From contig NZ_CP083666.1 in the NCBI RefSeq assembly GCF_020097835.1, forward strand, positions 1,674,001 through 1,738,000: a DNA stretch of 64,000 nt. The letters run 5' to 3'. Shown here one piece after another: positions 42,936 through 51,637 of this stretch. How positions within the stretch are numbered: position 1 is the first letter of the stretch; every line of letters starts with the position of its first letter. This DNA comes from Haloprofundus halobius. Its GTDB lineage: Archaea; Halobacteriota; Halobacteria; Halobacteriales; Haloferacaceae. The notes beneath the pieces are model-generated. The model did no database searches. It was given only the letters and a program-made list of their open reading frames with translations, and had not been told where the DNA came from. The position numbers were made by a program, and so were the translations under genes.

Positions 42936-44597
42936 TCAGAGCCGCGAATCGAGGTCGTCGGCGACGCGCAGCGCGAGCGCGGCGATGGTGAGCGTCGGGT
43001 TCATCGCGCCGCTCGTGACGAACGCGCTGGAGGACGGAATCCAGAGGTTCGAGAGGTCGTGGGTCCGGAGTTGGGGGTCGACGACGCTCGACTCGGGGTC
43101 GGTCCCCATCCGGGTCGTCCCCATGTGGTGGTACGCCGGGCCGGTGTTGTCCGGACCGACCGTCCACTCGATGTCGACGCCCAGCGACTCCAGAATCGTC
43201 CGTTGAATCTCGTTGGCGCGGGCGAGCGTCCGCTTCGTTCGGTCGTCGATACGCCAGTAAATCGCCGGGACGGGGTTCCCGTGGTCGTCGGTCGTCTCGG
43301 GGTCCAGCGTGATTCGGTTCTCCGCGCGCGGCAGTTGCCCGACGAGCGCCCCCATCGCGACGTGGTTGCCGTAGCCCTCGCGGAGCTGCGGCAACAGGTC
43401 GTCGCCCCACGTCTCCGCCGAGAGCGCCGTCTCGACCGGCGAGGGGCCGGCGTAGTTGAGAAACTCCAGTTTGAGCGGGCCGAGGTCGTCGTCGCTCGGC
43501 GGAACCGACGACTCGGTCCCCTCCGCGCCCGCGCCGGGGTCGTCGTAGAACTGGTGGCTCTCGGAGGTGATGAAGCCGACGTGGTTCTGTCGCGTCCGCC
43601 GCTCGAGCGTCCCGCCCATCCCCGCGAACAGGTGCTCCATGAAGTGACGGCCGACGAGTCCCGAGGAGTTGGCGAGGCCGTCGGGGTACTGCTCCGACTC
43701 GGAGAGCAGCAGCAGCCGCGGATTTTCGACGCCGCCGCAGGCGAGCGCGAACGCCCGCGCCTCCTGTCGGTGTTCCTCGCCGTCGGACGTCGCGTAGACG
43801 GCCGCCTCGACGCGCTCGCCCGCGCTGTCGTGTTCGAGTCGCTGGACCGGCACCCGGTCGAGGACGCGCGCGCCGGCTTCCTCGGCTTTCTCGACGTGGC
43901 TCTCGGCGGTGTACTTCGCGCCGGAGGGACAGACCGGTTTGCACGTCCCGTAGCCGACGCAGGCCGAGCGGTCGTCGTACGGTTCGGAGTTGCGCGCGTT
44001 CGGCACCGCGTGGGTCGTCACACCGACGCGCTCGCAGGCCTCCGCGAACAGCGAGTCGCTGTGGGACGGCTCGAAGGCGGGGAGCGGGTGCGGCTCCTCC
44101 CGTGGCGGCGCGAACGGGTTGTCCGACGCGCCGGCGACGCCGAGTGCGGACTCGGCCTCGGCGTAGTACGGCCGGAGGTCGCCGTAGGCGATCGGCCAGT
44201 CGTCGGCGACGCCGTCGCGACTCCGGCGCTCGAAGTCCGACTCGTGGAGACGCATCACCATCCCCTGCCAGTGGAGCGTCGAGCCGCCGACCCCCTTCAC
44301 CCGGGCGACGTTCAGCGGGTAGAACAGCTCTCCGGGCGTCGTGAACTCGTCTCTCGGGCCGCTCATCTCCCACACCTCGTCGTCGCCGTGAATCGGTCGA
44401 ATCGCCCGCTCCATCCGTTCGAGGCGGTCGGCCGGGTCGAACCGCGGCCCGGCTTCGAGGACGACCACGTCGTGGCCGCGGTCGGCGAGGCGGTGGGCGA
44501 CGAGTCCCCCCGCGGGTCCCGCGCCGACGACGCAGACGTCGACCCGGTCGCTCGGCGTCCGGTCCTGCTCACTTTCTTCTGTTTCGTCCGCGCTCAC
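42936..44597 (-). CDS. GMC-family oxidoreductase, gluconate 2-dehydrogenase alpha-type
   Basis: The protein has 553 residues. VVGAGPAGGLVA (about 19-30) binds FAD; GVGGSTLHWQGMVMR is the GMC signature; SACVGYGTCKPVCPSGAKY is the Cys-rich block also found in membrane sugar dehydrogenases with a 3Fe-4S-like site; YHHMGTTRMG holds the catalytic His near the C-terminus. It should oxidise a sugar or sugar acid, feeding electrons to the respiratory chain with the small subunit encoded upstream. It starts at GTG 44595-44597, overlapping the previous stop (GTGA). No cytochrome c subunit is present. An iron box precedes the pair. Confidence 0.86.
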   Translation of the reverse strand: MSADETEESEQDRTPSDRVDVCVVGAGPAGGLVAHRLADRGHDVVVLEAGPRFDPADRLERMERAIRPIHGDDEVWEMSGPRDEFTTPGELFYPLNVARVKGVGGSTLHWQGMVMRLHESDFERRSRDGVADDWPIAYGDLRPYYAEAESALGVAGASDNPFAPPREEPHPLPAFEPSHSDSLFAEACERVGVTTHAVPNARNSEPYDDRSACVGYGTCKPVCPSGAKYTAESHVEKAEEAGARVLDRVPVQRLEHDSAGERVEAAVYATSDGEEHRQEARAFALACGGVENPRLLLLSESEQYPDGLANSSGLVGRHFMEHLFAGMGGTLERRTRQNHVGFITSESHQFYDDPGAGAEGTESSVPPSDDDLGPLKLEFLNYAGPSPVETALSAETWGDDLLPQLREGYGNHVAMGALVGQLPRAENRITLDPETTDDHGNPVPAIYWRIDDRTKRTLARANEIQRTILESLGVDIEWTVGPDNTGPAYHHMGTTRMGTDPESSVVDPQLRTHDLSNLWIPSSSAFVTSGAMNPTLTIAALALRVADDLDSRL

Positions 44598-45121
44598 CGC
44601 TCCGGCCCCCGTCTGTAGCTCTCCGTGCCGCCACCGTGTCCCTGCGGGTTGTCGATGCCGACGAGTTCGCCGCCGGTCGGCGAGGTGTAGAGCGCGTACT
44701 GCAGTTCGTTGACGATGTAGTATCGAACTCGCTCGGCGTCGGTGCCGTCGGGGTCGGGGTCGGCCGTCTGCGTGCCCAGTTGCCTGAGCAGTTGGTCGCG
44801 CTCCTCGCGCGCCAGTTCGGGAACCGGCGCGTCGAACCAGTCGACGGCGTACGCCTCGACGAGCGCCGCCGTCTCGGCGACACCGCGCTCGTACTCGGGG
44901 CGCTCCGAGGCGCGGCCGACGACGTACGTCTCGACGAACTCGCCGACGTTCTCGACCGCCGAGGGGTAGACCGCCTCCGCGAGGGCGGTGAGCGTCTCGC
45001 CCGTCGGACGCTCCGACGACTCGCCGTTCTCGTCGAGGCGGTCCCACGTGAGCGCACCCGCGCTCCCGGCGACGACGGTTCCCGTCAGCGCCGCCAGCGC
45101 GTCCCGTCTCGTCAGCTCCAT
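44594..45121 (-). CDS. Gluconate 2-dehydrogenase subunit 3 family protein, Tat-exported
   Basis: The protein has 175 residues. MELTRRDALAALTGTVVAGS is a twin-arginine signal, so the partner complex is likely exported folded with this subunit. VYPSAVENVGEFVETYVVG and the later PEYERGVAETAALVEAY match gluconate 2-dehydrogenase subunit 3 (the gamma subunit that carries the Tat signal). It overlaps the GMC start by four bases. The iron-box palindrome at 45131-45146 is nine bases upstream of its ATG. Confidence 0.85.
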   Translation of the reverse strand: MELTRRDALAALTGTVVAGSAGALTWDRLDENGESSERPTGETLTALAEAVYPSAVENVGEFVETYVVGRASERPEYERGVAETAALVEAYAVDWFDAPVPELAREERDQLLRQLGTQTADPDPDGTDAERVRYYIVNELQYALYTSPTGGELVGIDNPQGHGGGTESYRRGPER

Positions 45122-45130
45122 CAGCCCCGA

Positions 45131-45146
45131 TTTAGGTGGACCTAAA
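45131..45146. promoter_or_regulatory. Iron-box-like palindrome TTTAGG-TGGA-CCTAAA
   Basis: A perfect 6-bp inverted repeat with a 4-base spacer lies nine bases upstream of the small-subunit ATG. It resembles the TTAGG...CCTAA elements linked to DtxR-type iron regulators (Idr/SirR) in haloarchaea. Confidence 0.75.
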
Positions 45147-45207
45147 CAAAGAGGTTGTGTTTTCGGTGACGACGGGAGCCGAATCGGGGGAGCCACATGG
45201 AGATATC

Positions 45208-45235
45208 TACAGAGCTTTCTGGAAAGATTTCTGTA
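45208..45235 (-). terminator. Two-tier hairpin downstream of the membrane glycosyltransferase gene
   Basis: TACAGA/TCTGTA (6 bp) encloses CTTTC/GAAAG (5 bp). It lies between the operon's 3' end at 45300 and the next iron box, so it may end the transporter transcript. No long T-run follows, so the call is tentative. Confidence 0.35.
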
Positions 45236-45299
45236 TAGCCACCTTTGGAAATATCCGAAGAGGACGGGCCGCAGACAGTCGTGTCCCGACTCGCTCGCG

Positions 45300-47459
45300 C
45301 TACCCCACCGCCGTCGCGTTCGTCGCCACGGAGACGCCGTCGAGGTAGTCGCCGTCGGGGCCGACCCACGTCCCCTCGCGGCCGCACTCGGTCTGGAGGC
45401 GACAGACTCGCGTCTCCGGCGGCCACAACGCCCGAATCTCGCCGCCTTCGCGATCGACCGTGAGTTCCTGTCGGTACGTAACCGACTCGCCCGCGGGACC
45501 ACCGAAGGTGACGACGAGGTCGACTTCGCTCGCGTTCGACGGGAGCGGCACCGAGGGACCGTCGGTGTCGCCACCTGCGCGCTCCAGATTCGTCACCCGC
45601 GCGCCGTCGGGCGTCACCGTCCACTCGACCGGGACGTCGTCGGCCCCGTCGCCGGCGTCGAACGCTGCGACCGCGTAACGGGCGTACCCGCGTTCGGTCT
45701 CGACGCGGACGCTGACGCTCGTGCTTCCAGCGGGCACCCCGACGGTCGTCTCGGCGTCGACGCGGTCGCCGCGGAGCAGTTCGAGGCGCTGCAGTTCGGG
45801 GTCGACCGGTTCGACCGCACCGGTCCACGCGCCGCGGTAGGTGAACCGGTAGGGCGTCCGATTCCCGACGGCGTCGAGCGTTTCGAAATCCCTGTCGGGC
45901 CCCTCGTCGAGCGCGTACACCGCGTCGCCGTCGAAGCCGGGGTCGTTCCGGAGAGACTGGAACGGGTGGTTCTGCCAGTCGCCGTAGGGGTCTGGGACGA
46001 AGACGAGCGCGCGGTCGAACTCGACTCGCTCGAACGGTTCGTACGTCGTCGCGAGGGTGTCGGTCCGGAGGCGGTTCTCCTCGTAGGGGTCGGCGACGAC
46101 CGACGCCTCCGCGGCGACGACGACGGGCGCGGAGACGAGGAGCAGTCCGACGACGGCGAGACGTGCGACGCGCCGGTTCCGGCGTTCGGCGAGCGCGCCG
46201 TACACCGCGTCGGCGACGCCGACGACCCCTGCGGCGGCGAAGACGCCGAACGGGACGAGCAGGTCGAAGTGGTAGTACGGGCCGAGCAACTCGAAGAGGC
46301 CGTTCGCCAGCCCGTTGTGGGTCCCCCAGAAGTACGCGTTGCCGACGGCGACTGAGACGCCGACGCCGAGCAGTAGCGCTCGAACGCCGTGGCTCGAACG
46401 GTCGGCCGGGCCCGGCGCGGCCGGAGCGCCCGCGCGCCGCCAACGCACGGCGGTGACGCCGACGCCGACGGCCGCGAGAAGCGTTCCGACGCTTCCGGCG
46501 GCGACCCAGCCGGTGAACAGCATCGTCAGGGCTTCGACGGTGACCGTCGCCGCCAGTTCCGGGGTGTAGTCGACGACGTAGCCGAGAATCTCGCGCTCGC
46601 CGAAGCCGAGACCGTCGCGAGGGGCGAACACCTCGTAGGGGAACAGCAGCGGGTCGCCGGTCGTGACGGCGTTGTAGCCGAGCGTCAGCGCGACGAACGC
46701 GAGCCCGGGAACGGCGACGGCGGCGGTCCGCACCAGCGTCCCGCGGAGGCGGTCGGTGCCGAACGCGCGGAGCAGCACGGCCAGCGAGTGGACGATAAAC
46801 GGCGCGGCGAACAGCACCGCCGTGAACTGCCGGGCGAAGAACGCCGCGCCGACGGCGACGCCCGCGACGAGCGCCCAGCGACTGCTCTCCTCTCTCACCG
46901 CGCGAACGTAGGCGACGGCGAAACAGAGGTTGAGAAACGTCGTCGGCGCGTAGGCGAGGTACACCGAGGACGTGAAGAGAAACAGCGGCGACGCGAGGAC
47001 GAACGCGCCGGCGAGGAGGCCGACCCGTTCGTCGAACGCCATCCGCCCGAGGACGGCGACGAGCGCGACGCTCCCGGCGGCGACGACGACGAGCGCCGCG
47101 GCGTATCCGCCGGTGAGCGCCCGCGAGAGCGCGAAGACGGCGGGCACCGCCGGCGAGTACTTGCCGTACATCCGGAGCGTCTCGCCGCCGTCGTCGACGA
47201 CGAAGAACCACGGTCTGACGACTTCCGCGAGCGCGCCCGGCCGGAGGAACAGGTGGCCCTCCAACAGCATCGCCGCCTGCGTGAGGTAGACCGCCTCGTC
47301 GTCGTTGACCGAGTAGTACGCGAACAGGTCGGTGACGAGCCAACCGACGACGACGGCCGCGAGAAGCGAGAGCCCGAGGACGCCGACGGCGAAGCCGCGA
47401 CGCCGGAGAGAGGACTCGTCGGAATCGGACATCGAGAAGCGCCGACTCGGCCACGACAT
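45300..47459 (-). CDS. Membrane glycosyltransferase, GT39/ArnT-like fold
   Basis: The protein has 719 residues. About ten spans occupy residues 25-470. The first loop has YYSVNDDEAVYLTQAAMLLEG with the DE pair that is catalytic in GT39/ArnT-type transferases, and MYGKYSPAVPAVFALSRAL follows. The C-terminal 230 residues are a predicted external beta-rich domain. Such proteins move sugars from lipid carriers to acceptors. The ATG (47457-47459) overlaps the ATPase stop (TGATG), so it is co-translated with the iron transporter; an ATG at 47432 is also possible. It is unusual as the last gene of an iron-transport operon. Confidence 0.82.
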   Translation of the reverse strand: MSWPSRRFSMSDSDESSLRRRGFAVGVLGLSLLAAVVVGWLVTDLFAYYSVNDDEAVYLTQAAMLLEGHLFLRPGALAEVVRPWFFVVDDGGETLRMYGKYSPAVPAVFALSRALTGGYAAALVVVAAGSVALVAVLGRMAFDERVGLLAGAFVLASPLFLFTSSVYLAYAPTTFLNLCFAVAYVRAVREESSRWALVAGVAVGAAFFARQFTAVLFAAPFIVHSLAVLLRAFGTDRLRGTLVRTAAVAVPGLAFVALTLGYNAVTTGDPLLFPYEVFAPRDGLGFGEREILGYVVDYTPELAATVTVEALTMLFTGWVAAGSVGTLLAAVGVGVTAVRWRRAGAPAAPGPADRSSHGVRALLLGVGVSVAVGNAYFWGTHNGLANGLFELLGPYYHFDLLVPFGVFAAAGVVGVADAVYGALAERRNRRVARLAVVGLLLVSAPVVVAAEASVVADPYEENRLRTDTLATTYEPFERVEFDRALVFVPDPYGDWQNHPFQSLRNDPGFDGDAVYALDEGPDRDFETLDAVGNRTPYRFTYRGAWTGAVEPVDPELQRLELLRGDRVDAETTVGVPAGSTSVSVRVETERGYARYAVAAFDAGDGADDVPVEWTVTPDGARVTNLERAGGDTDGPSVPLPSNASEVDLVVTFGGPAGESVTYRQELTVDREGGEIRALWPPETRVCRLQTECGREGTWVGPDGDYLDGVSVATNATAVG

Positions 47460-48574
47460 CAGCGGTCGACGACGGTGTCGGCTCCCTCGGGGAACCACGA
47501 GAGGTCGTGCGACGCCACCAGCGAGAGGGAGACGCGCTCGCCCCGGTCGAGGTGGACGTCGTGGTTGTGCATGCAGCTAACCGTCTCGCCGGAATCGAGT
47601 TCGATTTCGTACAGCGCCGTCGGACCGAGGTAGCGCCGGGAGGCGACGACGCCGTGGCCGTCGGAGTCGGGCGTCGCTTCGAGGTCATCCGGGCGGACGA
47701 GGAGCTCTATCGCCGAACCCTCGTACTCCGGCGCGAGGCCGTGAATCCGCTCGCGCGAGACGTCGCCGATGGCCGTCGAGACGGCGTCGCGGCCGACGGT
47801 GCCCGCGAGGAAGCTCGCGTGACCGAGGAAGCCGGCGACGAAGCGCGACTCCGGATGCTGAAACACCTGTTCGGGGCGGCCGATCTGTTCGATTCGGCCG
47901 GCGTTGACGACGGCGACGCGGTCGGAGATCGACATCGCCTCCTCCTGGTCGTGCGTGACCGAGACGGCGGTGACGCCCGCCTCCTTGAGGATGCGGCGGA
48001 CCTCCTCGCGCATCCGGACGCGGAGGTCGACGTCGAGATTCGAGAACGGCTCGTCGAGCAGCAGCACGTCGGGCTCGGGCGCGAGCGACCGCGCGAGGGC
48101 GACGCGCTGCTGCTGCCCGCCGGAGAGCTCGTCGGGGTAGGAGTCGCGCTGGGCGTCGAGGTCGACGAGCGCCAGCAGTTCGTCGACCCGCGCCTCGCGG
48201 TCGCTCTCGTCCCACTCCTTCAGTCCGAAGGCGACGTTCTCGGCCGCCGTGAGGTGCGGGAACAGCGCGAACTCCTGGAAGACGACGCCGACGTCGCGCT
48301 CCTCGGGCGAACGGAACGAACCGTTCCCGGAGACGACGTCGCCGTCGATGCGTATCTCGCCCGTGTCGGGGCGCTCCAGCCCGGCGACGAGCCTGAGCGT
48401 CGTCGTCTTCCCGCAGCCCGAGGGGCCGAGCAGCGTGAGTATCTCGCCGTCTTCGACGGTCAACGAGAGCTCCTTGATGACCGTCTCCTCGCCGAAGCGT
48501 TTGGAGACGCCGTCGAGTTCCAGCACCGATTCTGTCGAGCGCGTCGTCCTGTCGGCCATCGTGTTATCGCTCAT
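47459..48574 (-). CDS. Ferric-iron ABC transporter ATPase (FbpC-like)
   Basis: The protein has 371 residues. LLGPSGCGKTTTLRL is Walker A, LSGGQQQRVALARSL the signature and VLLLDEPFSNLD Walker B, then the His switch SVTHDQEEAM. A TOBE-type domain (about 285-365) ends the protein. The order binding protein, permease, ATPase places it in a Fe3+ (or spermidine/sulfate-like) importer; the iron-box promoter favours iron. It is translated in series with the downstream glycosyltransferase gene. Confidence 0.9.
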   Translation of the reverse strand: MSDNTMADRTTRSTESVLELDGVSKRFGEETVIKELSLTVEDGEILTLLGPSGCGKTTTLRLVAGLERPDTGEIRIDGDVVSGNGSFRSPEERDVGVVFQEFALFPHLTAAENVAFGLKEWDESDREARVDELLALVDLDAQRDSYPDELSGGQQQRVALARSLAPEPDVLLLDEPFSNLDVDLRVRMREEVRRILKEAGVTAVSVTHDQEEAMSISDRVAVVNAGRIEQIGRPEQVFQHPESRFVAGFLGHASFLAGTVGRDAVSTAIGDVSRERIHGLAPEYEGSAIELLVRPDDLEATPDSDGHGVVASRRYLGPTALYEIELDSGETVSCMHNHDVHLDRGERVSLSLVASHDLSWFPEGADTVVDR

Positions 48575-48658
48575 CGTGAATCACTATCGTCGGACGGTCG
48601 TCGTTCGAACCGTCGATGTTCGAGTCGTTTCTGCGGTGTTCGTTGTTCTCGACGTATG

Positions 48659-50335
48659 TCATTTGACATCGTACCCCTCCTGCGAGACGATGACGAGCAT
48701 CGAGAGCCCCGAGACGGCGAGGAGGATGAGCGCCGGAATCGCGGCACGACCGAAGTAGCCCTGACTGTACGCCGACCAGACGCGCGTGACGAGCGTGTCG
48801 AACCCCGTCGGCGCGAGAAACAGCGTCGCCGGCAGTTCCTTCATCGTCGTGAGGAAGACGAGCGCCATCCCGCCGAACAGCCCCGGCGCGACGAGCGGCA
48901 GCGTGACGCTCCGGAACGCCCCGCTCGGGGTGCGCCCGAGCGTCCGCGCCGCCTCCGGTAACTTGGGATCGACGCGGAGGAACGACGCCCGCAGCGACCC
49001 GACCGCCTGCGGGAGAAAGCGGACGACGTAGGCGAACACCAGCAGGTAGAGCGTCTGGTAGATGGGTCGCGCGTACTCGGTGCCGAGGTAGACGAGCGCC
49101 AGTCCGATGACGACGCCGGGGACCGCGTAGCCGACGTACGTCGCCCGCTCGGTGAGCGTCGCGACGTTTCCTTTGTGGTGGGCGGCGAGGTAAGCGACGG
49201 GGAACGCGAAGACGGCGGCGACGAGAGCCGTCGCGGCCGCGACGCCGACGGAGTTGAGGACGTACGAGATATCGAACGCCAGCGTCTCGCTGCCGACCTC
49301 GCTCGCACCCCGGACGAACCACGTGCCGAGAATCACGAGCGGGACGACGAGCGCCAACACGGAGACGCCGGTACAGAGGCCGAGCGCGGGAAGTTTCCAC
49401 CGGCCGAGGCGGACCCGGTCGGTCGCTCTCCCGCCGCCGTACACCTGTTCGTCGCCGCGGATACGCGCCTCGGCGGCTAGAATCAGAAGCGTCACCGCGA
49501 CCAGCTGCAGCGACAGCAGCGCGGCGAAGTCGCGGCCGAAGGAGTTGAACTCCACGAAGATGACGCGAGTGAAGGCGTCGAAGCGCATGATTGCGGGCGT
49601 CCCAAAATCGGAAAGGGTGTACAGCGCCACGAGCAGCGACCCGGCCGCCACCGCGGGGCGAATCTGCGGGACGGTCACGCGGCGGAACGCCTCCCAACGC
49701 GAGTGTCGGAGCGTCCGCGCTGCCTCGACGAGCGTGGTGTCCATCGACTTCAGGGCCGCTCGCGTCGTGATGTAGACGTAGGGGTAGGTGTACAGCGTGA
49801 GCACGAGCGTCGCTCCGGCGAAGCCGTACAGTCGGGGCAGCGACTCGACGCCGAGCGGCGCGAGCAACCGCTGGAGCGCCCCTCGCGGCCCGAACGCCGT
49901 GACGAACGCGAACGCGCCGATGTAGCTCGGGATGACGAGCGGCAGGGAGACGACGACGGTCCAGAAGCGCCGGAACGGCAGATCGGTCCGGACGGTCAGG
50001 TACGCCAGCGGAACGCCGACGAGAATCGACGCCGCGGTGACGGCGACGACGAGGGCGGCGCTGTTGGCGAACACTTCGAGCGTCTGCAGGCGAAGCGAGA
50101 GCGCCGCCGCCTCCGCGAGGCCGACGTCGAAGGCGAGGCGGACGAGCCAGACTAGCGGGAGCAGTACGAGCACCGCGACCGTCGCCGAGGCGAGCGAGAG
50201 GCCGAGCGGCGGGGTCGACCCCCCGAACGACGGCGTCGAGCCACCGAACAGCGAGGTCGACGCGTCGAGCCGCGAACTCGACTCGTCAACGTCGCTCGCG
50301 GTGTCGTCTGCTCCGGTAGCGTGTTCGGCGTCCAT
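48659..50335 (-). CDS. Ferric-iron ABC transporter permease (FbpB-like)
   Basis: The protein has 558 residues and about twelve membrane spans in two BPD_transp_1 halves (about 95-260 and 345-550). The EAA loops read EAARTLRHSRWEAFRRVTVPQ and EAARTLGRTPSGAFRSVTLP. This fused two-domain form is typical of FbpB/AfuB iron permeases. An acidic/Ser-rich tail (1-50) with SLFGGSTPSFGGSTPPLG repeats begins the protein. Genes on each side are 84 bases apart, so one operon is likely. Confidence 0.9.
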   Translation of the reverse strand: MDAEHATGADDTASDVDESSSRLDASTSLFGGSTPSFGGSTPPLGLSLASATVAVLVLLPLVWLVRLAFDVGLAEAAALSLRLQTLEVFANSAALVVAVTAASILVGVPLAYLTVRTDLPFRRFWTVVVSLPLVIPSYIGAFAFVTAFGPRGALQRLLAPLGVESLPRLYGFAGATLVLTLYTYPYVYITTRAALKSMDTTLVEAARTLRHSRWEAFRRVTVPQIRPAVAAGSLLVALYTLSDFGTPAIMRFDAFTRVIFVEFNSFGRDFAALLSLQLVAVTLLILAAEARIRGDEQVYGGGRATDRVRLGRWKLPALGLCTGVSVLALVVPLVILGTWFVRGASEVGSETLAFDISYVLNSVGVAAATALVAAVFAFPVAYLAAHHKGNVATLTERATYVGYAVPGVVIGLALVYLGTEYARPIYQTLYLLVFAYVVRFLPQAVGSLRASFLRVDPKLPEAARTLGRTPSGAFRSVTLPLVAPGLFGGMALVFLTTMKELPATLFLAPTGFDTLVTRVWSAYSQGYFGRAAIPALILLAVSGLSMLVIVSQEGYDVK

Positions 50336-50419
50336 CTGTGAGTTCGATCTGTGGGTGCGACCAGTCGGCGAGCCGGGATTTCGGAATCCAGACCCCGGAA
50401 CCGGCTGAAACGCCCGACC

Positions 50420-51589
50420 TCAGAGCACGCCGACGTCGCGCATCAGTTCGACGGTGCCTTCGAGGTCGGACAGCTGTGTCAGGTCTAACCCCTCCGGCGG
50501 GTTCAACTCGTCGATACGCGGCAGGTCGCCGACGGGGTCGACGCCGGAGACGAGCGGGTACTCGAACGTCTCGCGGGCGAAGTAGTCCTGCGCCTCCGCC
50601 GACAGCAGGTGGCGGACGAAGTTCGACGCCAACTGCTCGTCCTCGGCGGTGTCGAGGGTGCACGCCCCGGCGACGTTGAAGATGCTCCCGGCGTCGCCGT
50701 TCGTGAACGCCGTCGAGAGCGGTGCGTCGTCGCGCCCCGCGAGGACGCGCTGGATGTAGTAGTGGTTCGCGAAGCCGACCGAGATCTCCCCGTCGGCGAT
50801 GGCCTGACAGACGAGGAACTCGTCGCTGTACTCCTGGACGCCGAGGTCCTGCATCCCCTGTAACCACTCGCGGGCGCGCTCGTCGCTCTCCAGCACGCGC
50901 ATCGCGGTGATGAACGCCTGAAACGACCCGTAGGTGGGCGCCCAGCCGACCTGGTCGGCGAACCGCTCTGTGTCGGGGAACGCGTAGATGTCGTTCGGGA
51001 TGTCGGATTCGGACCACTGGTCCGTGTTGTACGGGATCGTCCGGGCGCGACCGGAGGTGCCGGTCCAGTGGCCGTCGGGGGCGCGGAACTCCTCACGGAC
51101 GAGTTCGAGCACGTCCTCGGGGAGCGCGACCGTCAGCCCCTCCTCTGCGAGCGTGCCGAGCGAGCCGGCGTTGACCGAGTAGAACACGTCCGCGGGGCTC
51201 CCGTCTCCCTCGGTGATGATCTGGTTGACGAGCTCCGACGAGCCCGCGTATCGGACTTCCGGTTGGAAGTCGTCGTAGAGATCGTCGATGAAGCCGACGA
51301 GCTCGCCGACGAGCGCCTCGCCGCGACCGGAGTAGATGGTGAGTTCACCCGAGAGGTCCGGCATCTCCGACATCGAGGTGCCGCCGTCGATGGAACGGTC
51401 GCCGAACGGCGAGCGGCCCGACCCGATCTGACCGATGCTCTGCGAGCCGTTTCCGCTCGCGTTACCCTCTCCGCCGTTGCTTCCGCCCCCGAGGAGTCCG
51501 TTACACCCCGCGAGGCCTGCGATACCTGCCGTCGTGCCTGCTGCGAGGAGACGACGACGGCTGAGCCGTCTGGAGTCGTTTCGCGTCAT
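50420..51589 (-). CDS. Ferric-iron ABC transporter substrate-binding protein (FbpA-like lipoprotein)
   Basis: The protein has 389 residues. SRRRLLAAGTTAGIAGLAGC is a Tat signal with a lipobox Cys29, so it is probably a Tat-exported lipoprotein. A Gly/Ser/Asn linker follows. ELTIYSGRGEALVGELVGFI starts the type 2 periplasmic-binding fold, and TIPYNTDQWSESDIP and IADGEISVGFANHYYIQRV match iron-binding FbpA/FutA proteins, including a Tyr-Tyr pair near residue 270. The ATG 51587-51589 is four bases from a perfect iron box, with a TATA-like tcttatag about 27 bases upstream. Confidence 0.92.
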   Translation of the reverse strand: MTRNDSRRLSRRRLLAAGTTAGIAGLAGCNGLLGGGSNGGEGNASGNGSQSIGQIGSGRSPFGDRSIDGGTSMSEMPDLSGELTIYSGRGEALVGELVGFIDDLYDDFQPEVRYAGSSELVNQIITEGDGSPADVFYSVNAGSLGTLAEEGLTVALPEDVLELVREEFRAPDGHWTGTSGRARTIPYNTDQWSESDIPNDIYAFPDTERFADQVGWAPTYGSFQAFITAMRVLESDERAREWLQGMQDLGVQEYSDEFLVCQAIADGEISVGFANHYYIQRVLAGRDDAPLSTAFTNGDAGSIFNVAGACTLDTAEDEQLASNFVRHLLSAEAQDYFARETFEYPLVSGVDPVGDLPRIDELNPPEGLDLTQLSDLEGTVELMRDVGVL

Positions 51590-51593
51590 GTGC

Positions 51594-51609
51594 TTTAGGC
51601 ACACCTAAA
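51594..51609. promoter_or_regulatory. Iron-box-like palindrome TTTAGG-CACA-CCTAAA at the iron transporter promoter
   Basis: A perfect inverted repeat lies between the TATA-like tcttatag (51611-51618) and the ATG of the binding-protein gene. It covers the likely transcription start, where a repressor would block a leaderless promoter. Confidence 0.82.
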
Positions 51610-51637
51610 ATCTTATAGAACTACCGATTCGATCGGT

